The notes under the pieces are model-generated. The model ran no database searches. It was not told the origin of the DNA and worked only from the letters and a program-made list of their open reading frames with translations. A DNA stretch of 62,473 bases, taken from assembly GCF_003463065.1 (NCBI RefSeq), contig NZ_QSCM01000014.1, positions 1-62,473 of the forward strand. The letters run 5' to 3'. Within the stretch, counting starts at the first letter, position 1; each line of letters starts with the position of its first letter. The stretch is from Blautia sp. OF03-15BH. Lineage in GTDB: Bacteria; Bacillota; Clostridia; Lachnospirales; Lachnospiraceae. Shown piece after piece: positions 1 through 8,128 of the stretch. The position numbers and the translations under genes were made by a program.

Positions 1-1082
1 TCTGCGATATCTTTATATTTCAGTTGGTGTGTATATCCGGCTTCCTTATGGGCACTTCCGGTCCGGCAGGTCACACTTACTTCCTTCCTGCTGCTTTCGT
101 CTACTTCGTATCCTTTGTTTAAGCTTTCATCCAGATACTCTACATAAACATTTATGTTTACCTGCTCATTCTTTACTGTCTTCACATAGACTGCATACAG
201 TTTCAGTTCCGGGGTTGTGGCTTTCAGGCTCGGACCTTTTGTCGTATTATAATCGATCGCTGTCGCATTCGGTGTCGTGGACCAGCCGATGAACTCATAG
301 CCCTCTTTCTTCTCTGCTCCCGCATAGGCACTGAAAGAGCAGCTCTCCTCTGTGCTTACCTTACTGTCAGTCTTCAGTTCCTGGCTTCCGTCTGCATTAT
401 AGTAAGTTACTTTGTAGGTCGTTCCCTGTTTTTCCCATACCGCATAGAGTTTCACGACTTTTTCATATTTACTGCTATCTGTTTCCGTAACTGTGATTTT
501 ATCACCTGCTTTATAAATGACAGATGAAGACCCCTTTTCTGTTACCCATCCTTTAAAAGTATATCCTTCCCTGACAGGCACATAAGCATCAAATGTCCAG
601 GAAGAACCATCAAGTACTATTTTTTCCTCTGACCACAGGTCACTTCCATCGCTGTCAAGATAAATCATTTTGTAGTCAACAGAATACTCATCATCCCAAT
701 CATCAGAAATCACTGTTGACTCGTCTTCTGCAATTTTCGGCGCTGCAGCTTTTTTTGTTGCGGTTGTTGTAACAGCCGCTGTCTCGGTCTGTTCCATCTC
801 TGTTTCCACAATTGCTGTTTCGACTGTTGCTTCGGTGTCTTCTTCCATTGCGGTTTCCGTCTGTACCGTCTCAGCCTGTTCCGTTTCTGTTTCCACGGCT
901 TCTGTTTCGACTGTTGCTTCGGTAGCATCCTCCGTCTGTACCGTCTCCTTTTCCTCGATCGCAGCTTCTGTTGTCACCTCTGTTGCTGGTTCAGATGCCA
1001 TAGATGCAATACTTGTGGGCATTACCATGCTGGCTGAGAGAATAACTGCCATACATTTTTTCAGGTATTTCTTGTTGTACAT
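1..1082 (-). CDS. Secreted Thr/Glu-rich protein with InlB-type repeats (3' end outside window)
   Basis: The first 360 residues are visible and the gene runs off the left edge. The ATG at 1082 follows AAAGGAG at good spacing. The N-terminus is a signal peptide (basic MYNKKYLKK, hydrophobic core, cleavage probably near SIASMAS). Residues about 33-115 are a low-complexity Thr/Glu/Val spacer containing a direct duplication. From about residue 125 there are at least two InlB B-repeat (Flg_new) units, recognisable by GYTFKGW...LYAVW and GYEFIGW...LYAVY. Such repeats occur in Gram-positive surface adhesins and secreted proteins. The anchor or catalytic part, if any, lies beyond the edge, so the function stays open. 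A canonical promoter and a 5'-UTR hairpin lie upstream. Confidence 0.85.
   Translation of the reverse strand, partial: MYNKKYLKKCMAVILSASMVMPTSIASMASEPATEVTTEAAIEEKETVQTEDATEATVETEAVETETEQAETVQTETAMEEDTEATVETAIVETEMEQTETAAVTTTATKKAAAPKIAEDESTVISDDWDDEYSVDYKMIYLDSDGSDLWSEEKIVLDGSSWTFDAYVPVREGYTFKGWVTEKGSSSVIYKAGDKITVTETDSSKYEKVVKLYAVWEKQGTTYKVTYYNADGSQELKTDSKVSTEESCSFSAYAGAEKKEGYEFIGWSTTPNATAIDYNTTKGPSLKATTPELKLYAVYVKTVKNEQVNINVYVEYLDESLNKGYEVDESSRKEVSVTCRTGSAHKEAGYTHQLKYKDIA
770..960 (-). repeat. Direct repeat encoding the Thr/Glu spacer
   Basis: Two copies of an approximately 87-bp unit encode EATVETEAVETETEQ-like segments. The block CTGTTTCGACTGTTGCTTC (plus-strand reading) recurs at about 815 and 902. 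Repeats of this kind change copy number by slippage or recombination and so alter the length of the surface spacer. Confidence 0.7.
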
Positions 1083-1103
1083 TCGTACTTTCTCCTTTCT
1101 TTT

Positions 1104-1125
1104 GAAGTTAGTGTTCTCTAACTTC
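1104..1125 (-). promoter_or_regulatory. Hairpin in the 5' UTR of the InlB-type gene
   Basis: A perfect 8-bp stem GAAGTTAG/CTAACTTC with a 6-nt loop sits between the predicted start of transcription (about 1131) and the Shine-Dalgarno site. It may stabilise the mRNA or affect initiation; no known riboswitch is recognised. Confidence 0.5.
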
Positions 1126-1137
1126 CAATTAAAAAAT

Positions 1138-1166
1138 ACTATACTCATATGGAAAAGAGCTGTCAA
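1138..1166 (-). promoter_or_regulatory. Sigma-A promoter of the InlB-type gene
   Basis: On the minus strand TTGACA (1166-1161), a 17-bp spacer, and TATAGT (1143-1138). It is a near-consensus promoter about 55 bp upstream of the start codon and divergent from the pgi promoter. Confidence 0.8.
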
Positions 1167-1279
1167 TGAAACTGCTGATACATTTTTTCATCAATCATCT
1201 GTTGATATTTTTTCACATTTTTCCATCACATTTCCTCTGGAATAAAAATGTTAAATTTTCACGAATCTTTATCCATAGA

Positions 1280-1308
1280 TTGAAATTCCTGTTTTTTTTC
1301 AGTATAAT
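1280..1308 (+). promoter_or_regulatory. Sigma-A promoter of pgi
   Basis: TTGAAA (1280-1285), 17-bp spacer, TATAAT (1303-1308). Transcription would start near 1315, giving a leader of about 65 nt before the AAAGGAGG ribosome site at about 1363. Confidence 0.85.
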
Positions 1309-1380
1309 GGCATTAATACGGGCTTATATTAAAGCTCCTGTGAGAGCATAATCTCAACCATCTAAAGGAGGAATTATATT

Positions 1381-2964
1381 ATGGCAACATGGAAAAATCT
1401 TGACACACTTGATTCTTTTGGCGAACTGAAAGAGCTTAAGAATCACGTAGACATTGCAGCAGCTTTGTCCGGTGAAGAAGGTGGCAAGCGTGTAGCTGAT
1501 TATAGTACACCAATGGCAGCAGGTCTTTCTTACAACTATGCAGCCAAAGAAGTAGACGAAACCGTTTTAGCCGCACTTGCGAAGCTTGCTGATGAGGCAC
1601 AGCTGATTGACAAATTCCAGGAATTATTCAATGGTGCAGTGATCAACACCGGTGAGAACCGTATGGTCCTTCATCACCTTGCACGTAAGCAGCTTGGTAA
1701 CCCGGTTGTTGTAGATGGTGTAGACAAACGTGAATTCTACGTTGCCCAGCAGAAGAAAGCAGCAGATTTCGCAAATAAGGTTCATGCTGGTGAGATCACC
1801 AACGAAGCCGGCGAAAAATTCACCACAGTTGTACAGATTGGTATCGGCGGAAGTGACCTTGGTCCCCGTGCTCTTTACATCGCACTGGAGAACTGGGCGA
1901 AAGCCAATAACACTTTCAAAATGGAAGCGAAATTCATCAGCAACGTTGACCCGGATGATGCAGCTGCAGTCCTTGCTTCTGTAGACCTTGCGCACTCCTT
2001 ATTCATCGTTGTATCCAAATCCGGTACAACCCTTGAAACCCTGACCAACGAAGCCTTTGTAAAAGATGCTCTCACAAAGGCTGGCCTGAATCCTTCCAGA
2101 CATATGCTTGCTGTAACCAGCGAGACTTCTCCTCTTGCCAAGAGCGAAGATTACCTTACCGCTATTTTCATGGATGACTATATCGGCGGCCGTTACTCTT
2201 CTGTTTCCGGTGTAGGCGGAGCGATCCTGTCTCTTGCGTTCGGACCGGAAGTATTTGCTCAGCTTCTTGACGGCGCTGCTGCTGAGGATCAGCTTGCAAC
2301 AAACCGCGACCTTAAGAAGAACCCGGATATGCTGGATGCTCTTATCGGTTTATATGAGAGAAACGTACAGGGATATCCTTCCACAGCTGTTCTTCCATAT
2401 TCACAGGCATTAAGCCGTTTCCCGGCACATCTTCAGCAGTGTGATATGGAATCCAATGGTAAAACAGTCAACCGTTTCGGTGAGCCGGTTAACTATGTGA
2501 CAGGTCCTGTTATCTTCGGTGAGCCAGGAACCAACGGACAGCATTCCTTCTACCAGTTATTACATCAGGGCTCTGATATTATCCCTCTTCAGTTCATCGG
2601 CTTCAGAAACAGCCAGCTCGGAGTAGATGTTGATATTGAGAACAGCACCAGCCAGCAGAAGCTCTGCGCTAACGTTGCAGCTCAGATTGTGGCATTTGCA
2701 TGCGGTAAAGAGGATGAGAACCTGAACAAGAACTTCAAGGGGAAACGTCCATCCAGCATTATTATTGGTGAGCAGCTTACCCCGGCTTCCCTTGGTGCAT
2801 TACTTGCTCACTTCGAGAACAAGATCATGTTCCAGGGCTTCCTCTGGAATCTGAACAGTTTCGACCAGGAAGGTGTTCAGCTTGGTAAAGTTCTCGCAAA
2901 ACGTGTGCTTGCGCACGATACGGACGGCGCCCTTAAAGTATTCAGTGACCTTCTGAACATCTGA
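1381..2964 (+). CDS. pgi: Glucose-6-phosphate isomerase
   Basis: Interconverts glucose 6-phosphate and fructose 6-phosphate in glycolysis and gluconeogenesis; cytoplasmic. It is 527 residues, in the range of long-form Pgi. Family hallmarks are visible: GIGGSDLGPRAL, the phosphate-binding SKSGTTLET, GGRYSSVSGVGG, and GTNGQHSFYQLLHQG containing the conserved catalytic histidine region. The start is fixed by AAAGGAGG 9 nt upstream of the ATG. It is transcribed alone from a near-consensus promoter and ends at a strong hairpin terminator. It is the only housekeeping metabolic gene of the left part and one of two complete plus-strand genes in the window. Confidence 0.98.
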   Translation: MATWKNLDTLDSFGELKELKNHVDIAAALSGEEGGKRVADYSTPMAAGLSYNYAAKEVDETVLAALAKLADEAQLIDKFQELFNGAVINTGENRMVLHHLARKQLGNPVVVDGVDKREFYVAQQKKAADFANKVHAGEITNEAGEKFTTVVQIGIGGSDLGPRALYIALENWAKANNTFKMEAKFISNVDPDDAAAVLASVDLAHSLFIVVSKSGTTLETLTNEAFVKDALTKAGLNPSRHMLAVTSETSPLAKSEDYLTAIFMDDYIGGRYSSVSGVGGAILSLAFGPEVFAQLLDGAAAEDQLATNRDLKKNPDMLDALIGLYERNVQGYPSTAVLPYSQALSRFPAHLQQCDMESNGKTVNRFGEPVNYVTGPVIFGEPGTNGQHSFYQLLHQGSDIIPLQFIGFRNSQLGVDVDIENSTSQQKLCANVAAQIVAFACGKEDENLNKNFKGKRPSSIIIGEQLTPASLGALLAHFENKIMFQGFLWNLNSFDQEGVQLGKVLAKRVLAHDTDGALKVFSDLLNI

Positions 2965-3043
2965 TCATCAGCCATAAACGAGGGGGCAGAAACATCTGCC
3001 CTTAACACTAAAAGGTGCTGTCGGGAAATAGACAGTTCTAAGA

Positions 3044-3095
3044 GATGGAGGGTGTGACTCATACCGAGTCACACCCTCCATCTTTCTCTTGTTTT
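3044..3095 (+). terminator. Rho-independent terminator of pgi
   Basis: A perfect 17-bp stem (3044-3060 with 3066-3082) and a 5-nt loop, followed by TTTCTCTTGTTTTC. The convergent signal peptidase gene ends inside this hairpin (its stop codon is at 3061-3059), so the last codons of that gene double as terminator stem. The minus-strand side lacks a clear U-tract. Confidence 0.85.
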
Positions 3096-3685
3096 CTTCT
3101 GCGGAGCTCTTCTACGGCTTCCCGTACTGCTGCTTCTTCCTCTTCCCGGCTGATTTTTTTCGCCAGTCTTACCGTATGGATCAGGTTGCTGAGAAGGATT
3201 ACAGACAACGGAACAAGGATCACAGGGATAAAGATCAGGGGATTGGCTGCCAGGCGGGAAAGCTTTCCCAGGATCAGGCTGGAGCAGATCACTTTCCCTA
3301 GCAGATACTCCGACTGCACCTCATAGGTATCCGCCACATTGTTGGCGTCTCCTTTGGTCTTATAGATGTAACCATCTCCCTCTTTTTCCACGGATACAAT
3401 CCGGTGGGTATTGACTGCACCGTCCAGCGCCGGATCCATGGAATAAAAAGAGATCACATCGCCTTCCCGGAGCCTCTCAGGCTCTGTTTTTTTCACTAAA
3501 AGCAGTGTATCCACATCATAGGTGGGAGCCATGCTTCCCGTCGTCACCCTAAGAACCGTATACCCCAGTACAGAAGGGGCTTTTCCCGGCTTTGTCATCA
3601 GAACGATACAAAGAACGGCTACCGCCGCTGCAATGATGGCTATCGATAAAAAATCGATCAGAACAAGGATTCCTTTTTTTATCAT
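3059..3685 (-). CDS. SipW-type (ER/archaeal-like) signal peptidase I, copy 1
   Basis: Membrane protease of family S26B that removes signal peptides from secreted subunits such as TasA in Bacillus. Its 208 residues contain an N-terminal membrane segment (about 7-31), the catalytic serine in TGSMAPT (Ser51), the histidine in NTHRI (His94, replacing the lysine of bacterial type I enzymes), the GDANNVAD acidic motif (about 112-119), a second membrane segment (about 150-172) and a charged Glu/Arg-rich cytoplasmic tail. The start overlaps the preceding stop as ATGA, so it is translationally coupled to the coiled-coil gene. It is the last gene of the surface-structure operon, and its 3' end lies within the pgi terminator hairpin. 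Confidence 0.93.
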   Translation of the reverse strand: MIKKGILVLIDFLSIAIIAAAVAVLCIVLMTKPGKAPSVLGYTVLRVTTGSMAPTYDVDTLLLVKKTEPERLREGDVISFYSMDPALDGAVNTHRIVSVEKEGDGYIYKTKGDANNVADTYEVQSEYLLGKVICSSLILGKLSRLAANPLIFIPVILVPLSVILLSNLIHTVRLAKKISREEEEAAVREAVEELRRRKQEKDGGCDSV

Positions 3686-5514
3686 GATCCGCCCTCTTTC
3701 GAATGTTTCCGGTCACGGTGTTCTTTTAAAGAGTTCACAAGATAGCGGGAAAGACGGTTGGAAGCAAGAGTCTTTTCCATCTTCTTCAACTGTGCTTCCA
3801 GTCCGGCTTTTTCCTCCTCCAGTTCTTTCAGCTGACTCTTGGCCGTCCTGGCCTCGTTTCTTGCTTTCGCAATTGCTGAATCTGCTTCCCGGCGGAGCTT
3901 TTCCATAGCCTGTCCGGACTCCCTTCGAACCTTCTCCAGCGCCGCATCCGCCTCCCTGCGTGCCTTCTCAGCCTGAGACTGGGCAGATTTTTTCGCGGCG
4001 GCCTGTGCGGCAGCCAGCTCGGCGGCAGCTTTCTCACGGGCTTCCTGTGCGGCCTTCTGTACAGCCTCGAGCTCCTGCTGTGCTTTGTCACGGGTGGCTT
4101 TGATCTCCTGTGCCGCACCTTGTCTTGCGGCGGCCGCAGCCTCTTCTGCCTCTTTCTTCGCCGCTTCCACTTCTTCTTTTGCTTCCTGGCGGATGATGAT
4201 CAGGTTTTCTTCTGCCTCTTTTGCCTGCTCCTTCGCCTGCCGGGTCTCCTCACCGGCGGCTGCAAGGGCCGCCTGGCTCTCGTCCAGCTGCTGCCTAAGC
4301 AGATCAAGCTGCATGTTTGCATCCACCAGCTGCTCCTCCAGATATTCCATCTGGTCGTTCAGGCTGTCCACCTGACCGTTCAGATCAGAAACGGTCCGTT
4401 CCAGTTCCTCTCTCTGCCCGATCTCCTTCTGAAGCTTCTCCTCCGCCTCGATCTGAGCCTGCGTCACTTCCTCCACAAAGACCTTCCGGATCTCCACGTC
4501 AGGAATATCGCGGTCTTCCACAATCTCCTCTTTGATCTCTTTGATGAATTTCGGTTTCACCGGCTCCCGGTGTTCCTCCGCGATCTCATGCATGCTTCTT
4601 GGATCCGATTCCAGAAGACTTTTGAACACCGTATAGTTGGTGATGAGGTTTATATACATCTGTAAGAGATATTCTTCATCGAATTCCAGGGCTGAATCCT
4701 GTTCTTCAATGGTATAACCCACCTCATCATAGCTCTCGATGAACTGCCACAGCTTGTAGCAGGCGCGGTAGCTGGGATCCTTCATCATCAGGTTGGTTCT
4801 CTGGATCGGGCTTTGCACTCTGGCACAGCCGGCCATGAGTTCACAAAAGGAACTGTTTCTTAAATCCCGTACCAGCCGGCGCAGGCGGTCGATCCGTTTG
4901 AAGACTTCCATATGGTCACTGTCATTTTCCGCATAGCTCTGACGGTTTTTGATGGTCATCTCTACTTTATAAGAAATTTCCTCATACGCATCGTCCACCT
5001 TGCTTTCCATGCTCATCGTGTTGCAGATCTCATCACCGGCAGACCAGAAGATCACATCCGTCCGTTTATCTACGAAGGTAAACAGCCGCTGGATCAGATG
5101 ATACACAAACCGGTTTTCGTAAAGATCAAAGCTCTCTTCTGTGGACACGTTCAGGATCCGGGTGGGCTGGATCTCTCCGTTTTCATCGCTGGCGATAAAC
5201 TGGGTGTTCATGCTCAGATGGCGCACACTGTCTGCCGTGATCTTTCTGGCCAGAGCCACAGGCACCACCTCTTCCTTTGTGGTTACAAAACGCCGCGGCT
5301 TGTCGATGATGTTGAAAATGGCATCGATCCCTTCCTCGATCGTTCCGATCCAGCGTTCATCCACTACTTTGTGGAGAATCCGGTTCTTCTGCTGCAGCGT
5401 ATTCTCACCGGCCTGCACCATTTCAAACAGATACTGAAAGTACCGGTCGCTTTCCAGGCTCTCTCCGATGCCTTCCGCATATTTCAAATATAAATCGTTG
5501 ATCGTCTCTGACAT
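3682..5514 (-). CDS. DUF2357-like protein with long C-terminal coiled coil
   Basis: A 610-residue cytoplasmic-looking protein with no signal peptide or membrane segment. Residues 1-300 resemble the DUF2357 fold that usually accompanies McrB-like ATPases; the segment around YENRFVYHLIQRL is typical. Residues about 325-585 are a very long Ala/Glu/Lys/Arg heptad coiled coil. I see no obvious PD-(D/E)XK nuclease motif, unlike nuclease-bearing DUF2357 proteins of McrBC/CoCoNuT-type systems. The neighbour upstream is the AAA+ ATPase (44-bp gap) and downstream is SipW copy 1 (4-bp overlap). Inferred role: scaffold or adaptor of the ATPase in building or secreting the surface structure. The family assignment is moderate. 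Confidence 0.65.
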   Translation of the reverse strand: MSETINDLYLKYAEGIGESLESDRYFQYLFEMVQAGENTLQQKNRILHKVVDERWIGTIEEGIDAIFNIIDKPRRFVTTKEEVVPVALARKITADSVRHLSMNTQFIASDENGEIQPTRILNVSTEESFDLYENRFVYHLIQRLFTFVDKRTDVIFWSAGDEICNTMSMESKVDDAYEEISYKVEMTIKNRQSYAENDSDHMEVFKRIDRLRRLVRDLRNSSFCELMAGCARVQSPIQRTNLMMKDPSYRACYKLWQFIESYDEVGYTIEEQDSALEFDEEYLLQMYINLITNYTVFKSLLESDPRSMHEIAEEHREPVKPKFIKEIKEEIVEDRDIPDVEIRKVFVEEVTQAQIEAEEKLQKEIGQREELERTVSDLNGQVDSLNDQMEYLEEQLVDANMQLDLLRQQLDESQAALAAAGEETRQAKEQAKEAEENLIIIRQEAKEEVEAAKKEAEEAAAAARQGAAQEIKATRDKAQQELEAVQKAAQEAREKAAAELAAAQAAAKKSAQSQAEKARREADAALEKVRRESGQAMEKLRREADSAIAKARNEARTAKSQLKELEEEKAGLEAQLKKMEKTLASNRLSRYLVNSLKEHRDRKHSKEGGS

Positions 5515-5558
5515 TTTTTATCCTCTCTTTGGGACAACCTGATTCTACCCGCTCTGGA

Positions 5559-7298
5559 TCAGTACAGCTGCTGGATTCGTTCCAGGTAGGCTTTGCTGTC
5601 GGGCATTCCATTTTTTCCAAAGGTTTTGTCCATGTAATCGATCAGTCCTGTGATCTCATCCCGGACAAAGCTTACATTCATACTTTCAAATTTTTTCAGC
5701 ACTTTTCTGGCAATGATATAGTCCATGCCGCCAAGCTCGGTTCCACCACAGGCCACATAAACCGGAATGAAGTCATAGAGCTGCTTCATGATACGATTTC
5801 CAAAGGAAAGCTTGAAACGGGTAGCAAGATAGCTGTCCAGCCTTGTCATTTTCTCTATCATTTCATCGCTGACCGGATGCTCTTCCCGTGCACGGACGAA
5901 AAGCTCCTGCAGATATCCTGCACGGATATAGCAGGGTTCATGAAGCTCACATTCAAAAGCATCGGCACGGTCGTTCAGTTCGATGGGCATGGCACGGTCA
6001 TAAACCTTGTCTGTGATGGTAAAGGTAGAGTCATCGTTGTTGGCTGTTCCGATAAACCAGGTCGTATCGGTCACATGGATCTTTCCGCCCTCCATCAGCT
6101 TCGGATCTCCTGCCCAGGCTGTTGGCACCAGATCCAGCACCCATTCCTCTTTCGAAGGCATCTCCAGCACAGACAGCATCTCTGCAAAGTAATACTCAAT
6201 ACGTGCCAGGTTCATCTCATCCAGCACGATCAGTGTCGGATCCTGACGGTATCCCGCCTCATAAAGAGCTCTCAAAAACTCCGTTTCATTGAACCGTTTG
6301 GAAAACTCATTAAAATAACCAAGAAGCTCCGTCCGGTCACGGAAGGACGGCTGAACGGAAACCATTGTCGCCGGATTGCCCATATAGCGGCTGATAGAAT
6401 ACGGCAGGCTGGTCTTACCGGTACCGGAAATACCTTCCAGGATCAGGATCTTACTGGAAGCCATGCCGGCAATAAAACGCCGGATGATCTCCGGAGTGTA
6501 ATAAAGGTGCAGCTGACTGGCGGCAAAAAGCCGGTAGCCCTCTGCAAAGCCTTCCAGAGAAATCTCATTGTCGTAAGCCGGATACTGGAATACCGCATAA
6601 CGGGCATCCACCAATGCCAGCTTCGGAAAGCGGATGACCTTCTTCTTCTCGTCTGCTTCCGCTTTGGCTTTGGCATTTTCCACTGCCTCGACCGCCGCTG
6701 CCGCTGTCTCACCAAGGGCTGCAGAGGCCGCTGCTGCGGCCAGAGAGCCGTCTCCGCCGATCACAGTCACATTGCCGGGGATCACATTACCTGCTGCAGA
6801 GCTGGCTGATGCCGCGCCTGCCTCAGCCACACTGCCGTCTGCTCTCTTTGCCGTCACATTTCCAACGGTGGGAAGCACATCATCCGTCAGTGCAGAAGCT
6901 CCCACATAGGGAATCCGCTCTGTGCCGCCCATAGCATTGACCTTCAGCGCCAGGATCCTGTTTTTCTCATCCATCAGAGACAGGACCTGCTTGTTCAGAC
7001 GGCCGATCTCTTTATAGAGAACGGCATTATCCACCTGATCCGCCTTCAGCTGGTGCTTCAGGATCAGGTGACGGATAAGGATGACAAGGATCAGCACAGG
7101 AATCGCGATCAAAAGCAGCATCAGCAGTACTGACAGCACTTTCCCTATGATATCCAGGGTTTTAAAATACGTAAAAAAAATCGTGAAATACTCTGCCCAG
7201 CCTGTGATAAAAAGCTTCACAAAGGCAGCCAGCCAGGCCACCAGGTTGTACACCACCTGAGACAATACTTCAAAGGCAAACTTTAAAAATCCGCTCAC
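5559..7298 (-). CDS. Membrane-tethered McrB-like AAA+ ATPase
   Basis: The 579-residue protein has one or two N-terminal membrane segments (about 8-32 and 53-78), a short coiled coil (about 90-118), an Ala/Gly-rich linker (about 135-215) and a C-terminal AAA+ domain (about 265-500). Walker A is GISGTGKTS (about 289-297), Walker B LIVLDEMN (about 356-363), and the McrB-like sensor region is IGTANNDD (about 416-423). Most McrB relatives are soluble and work in restriction; a membrane tether and Ala-rich linker are unusual. The GTG start overlaps the SipW-2 stop (GTGA), implying coupled translation. The likely partner is the next gene (DUF2357/coiled coil). Its role in a secretion locus is unknown; remodelling or gating of subunit assembly is an inference. 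Confidence 0.8.
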   Translation of the reverse strand: MSGFLKFAFEVLSQVVYNLVAWLAAFVKLFITGWAEYFTIFFTYFKTLDIIGKVLSVLLMLLLIAIPVLILVILIRHLILKHQLKADQVDNAVLYKEIGRLNKQVLSLMDEKNRILALKVNAMGGTERIPYVGASALTDDVLPTVGNVTAKRADGSVAEAGAASASSAAGNVIPGNVTVIGGDGSLAAAAASAALGETAAAAVEAVENAKAKAEADEKKKVIRFPKLALVDARYAVFQYPAYDNEISLEGFAEGYRLFAASQLHLYYTPEIIRRFIAGMASSKILILEGISGTGKTSLPYSISRYMGNPATMVSVQPSFRDRTELLGYFNEFSKRFNETEFLRALYEAGYRQDPTLIVLDEMNLARIEYYFAEMLSVLEMPSKEEWVLDLVPTAWAGDPKLMEGGKIHVTDTTWFIGTANNDDSTFTITDKVYDRAMPIELNDRADAFECELHEPCYIRAGYLQELFVRAREEHPVSDEMIEKMTRLDSYLATRFKLSFGNRIMKQLYDFIPVYVACGGTELGGMDYIIARKVLKKFESMNVSFVRDEITGLIDYMDKTFGKNGMPDSKAYLERIQQLY

Positions 7299-8050
7299 GC
7301 CTGCTTATCCTCCCCATTTTCTTTCTTTGCCCTGGCAAGCTCTTCCTCTGCTTTGGCACGGATGGCTTCCGCCTCCTCACGCAGCCTTCTGGCTTCCTCC
7401 AGAGCCGCTTTTGCTGCCTCGGCATCCTGCTGCGGCTGACTGCCGGCTGCGACCTTCTGCCGCTCCAGCTCCTGCTCTCTGGCCGTCTCCACCGCAATGG
7501 CTTTTTTCAGACGGATACTGATCATGATCAGATGATAGATCTGATAGATAAAGAAGAGAAGCATCGGAAGTACGATCACAAGCAGGAAACCGGTGCTTCC
7601 GGAAAGGAAATCCATGACGGTTCCAAGCTTCTGTACTTTTCCCACATATTTTCCGACGATATCACCATCCGAGATCACATGGGTATCTGCGATCCCGTTA
7701 TTGTTATCACCCAGCGTAGTATAGCTTCTGGCTCCGCCCTGTTCAACGATAGACTGGATCCGGTGAGTGTTCAATGCGTATTCATTATTGATGATTGTAT
7801 GGAAACAGATGATATCTCCCTCTTTCAGCGTGGAGGTATCACACTTTTTGATCAGGATCAGATCTCCTTTTTCAAAGGTCGGTGCCATGGAATCTGACTG
7901 CACGGCCATAGGCGTATAACCGAAAAGATCTGCCACATTCTGGTTGTCCCTGGTTGCCATGGTCGTAAAGGCATACAACGCCGCCACCAGAATGACCACC
8001 CACAAAAGTACACTGACTACAACTGTTCCTGCTTTCTTTAAAACTTTCAT
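7295..8050 (-). CDS. SipW-type signal peptidase I, copy 2, with Ala/Glu coiled-coil tail
   Basis: The start at 8050 (MKVLKKAG) is chosen because AAAAGGAG lies 6 nt upstream; a longer reading begins at 8080. The 251 residues hold an N-terminal membrane segment (about 9-29), catalytic Ser54 in SDSMAPT, His96 in NTHRI, the LGDNNNGIADT acidic motif, a second membrane segment (about 147-170) and an extended Ala/Glu/Arg coiled-coil tail (about 185-250). The catalytic Ser-His pair marks the SipW/ER class. The tail resembles the coiled coil of the DUF2357-like protein and may dock to it. Two different SipW enzymes in one locus suggest different substrates or stages. Confidence 0.93.
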   Translation of the reverse strand: MKVLKKAGTVVVSVLLWVVILVAALYAFTTMATRDNQNVADLFGYTPMAVQSDSMAPTFEKGDLILIKKCDTSTLKEGDIICFHTIINNEYALNTHRIQSIVEQGGARSYTTLGDNNNGIADTHVISDGDIVGKYVGKVQKLGTVMDFLSGSTGFLLVIVLPMLLFFIYQIYHLIMISIRLKKAIAVETAREQELERQKVAAGSQPQQDAEAAKAALEEARRLREEAEAIRAKAEEELARAKKENGEDKQA

Positions 8051-8078
8051 TTTCTTCTCCTTTTTATCTGCTCTTTCC

Positions 8079-8121
8079 ACAGGCAGCTGCCTGTTTTTTC
8101 TGCTCTGTTTTCCCGGGAAAA
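8079..8121. repeat. Two perfect palindromes between a subunit gene and SipW-2
   Basis: ACAGGCAGCTGCCTGT (8079-8094, 16 bp) and TTTTCCCGGGAAAA (8108-8121, 14 bp) are both exact palindromes within the 78-bp gap. In RNA they would form hairpins with minimal loops. The plus-strand version of the first is followed by TTTTTTC, but there is no plus-strand gene for it to terminate. They may be operator sites or mRNA-processing structures that set the SipW-2 level relative to its substrates. Confidence 0.5.
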
Positions 8122-8128
8122 GTGAAAC

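Noticed and set aside
5529..6809. A 426-codon open frame on the plus strand
   Set aside because: It is antisense to the AAA+ ATPase gene, which has Walker motifs; composition rich in His/Arg/Ile as expected for a shadow frame.
3059..7298. Reading the AAA/DUF2357 pair as a McrBC-like defence system
   Set aside because: No nuclease motif is visible in the partner, the ATPase has a membrane anchor instead of a DNA-binding part, and the genes are interlocked with SipW genes; still not excluded.
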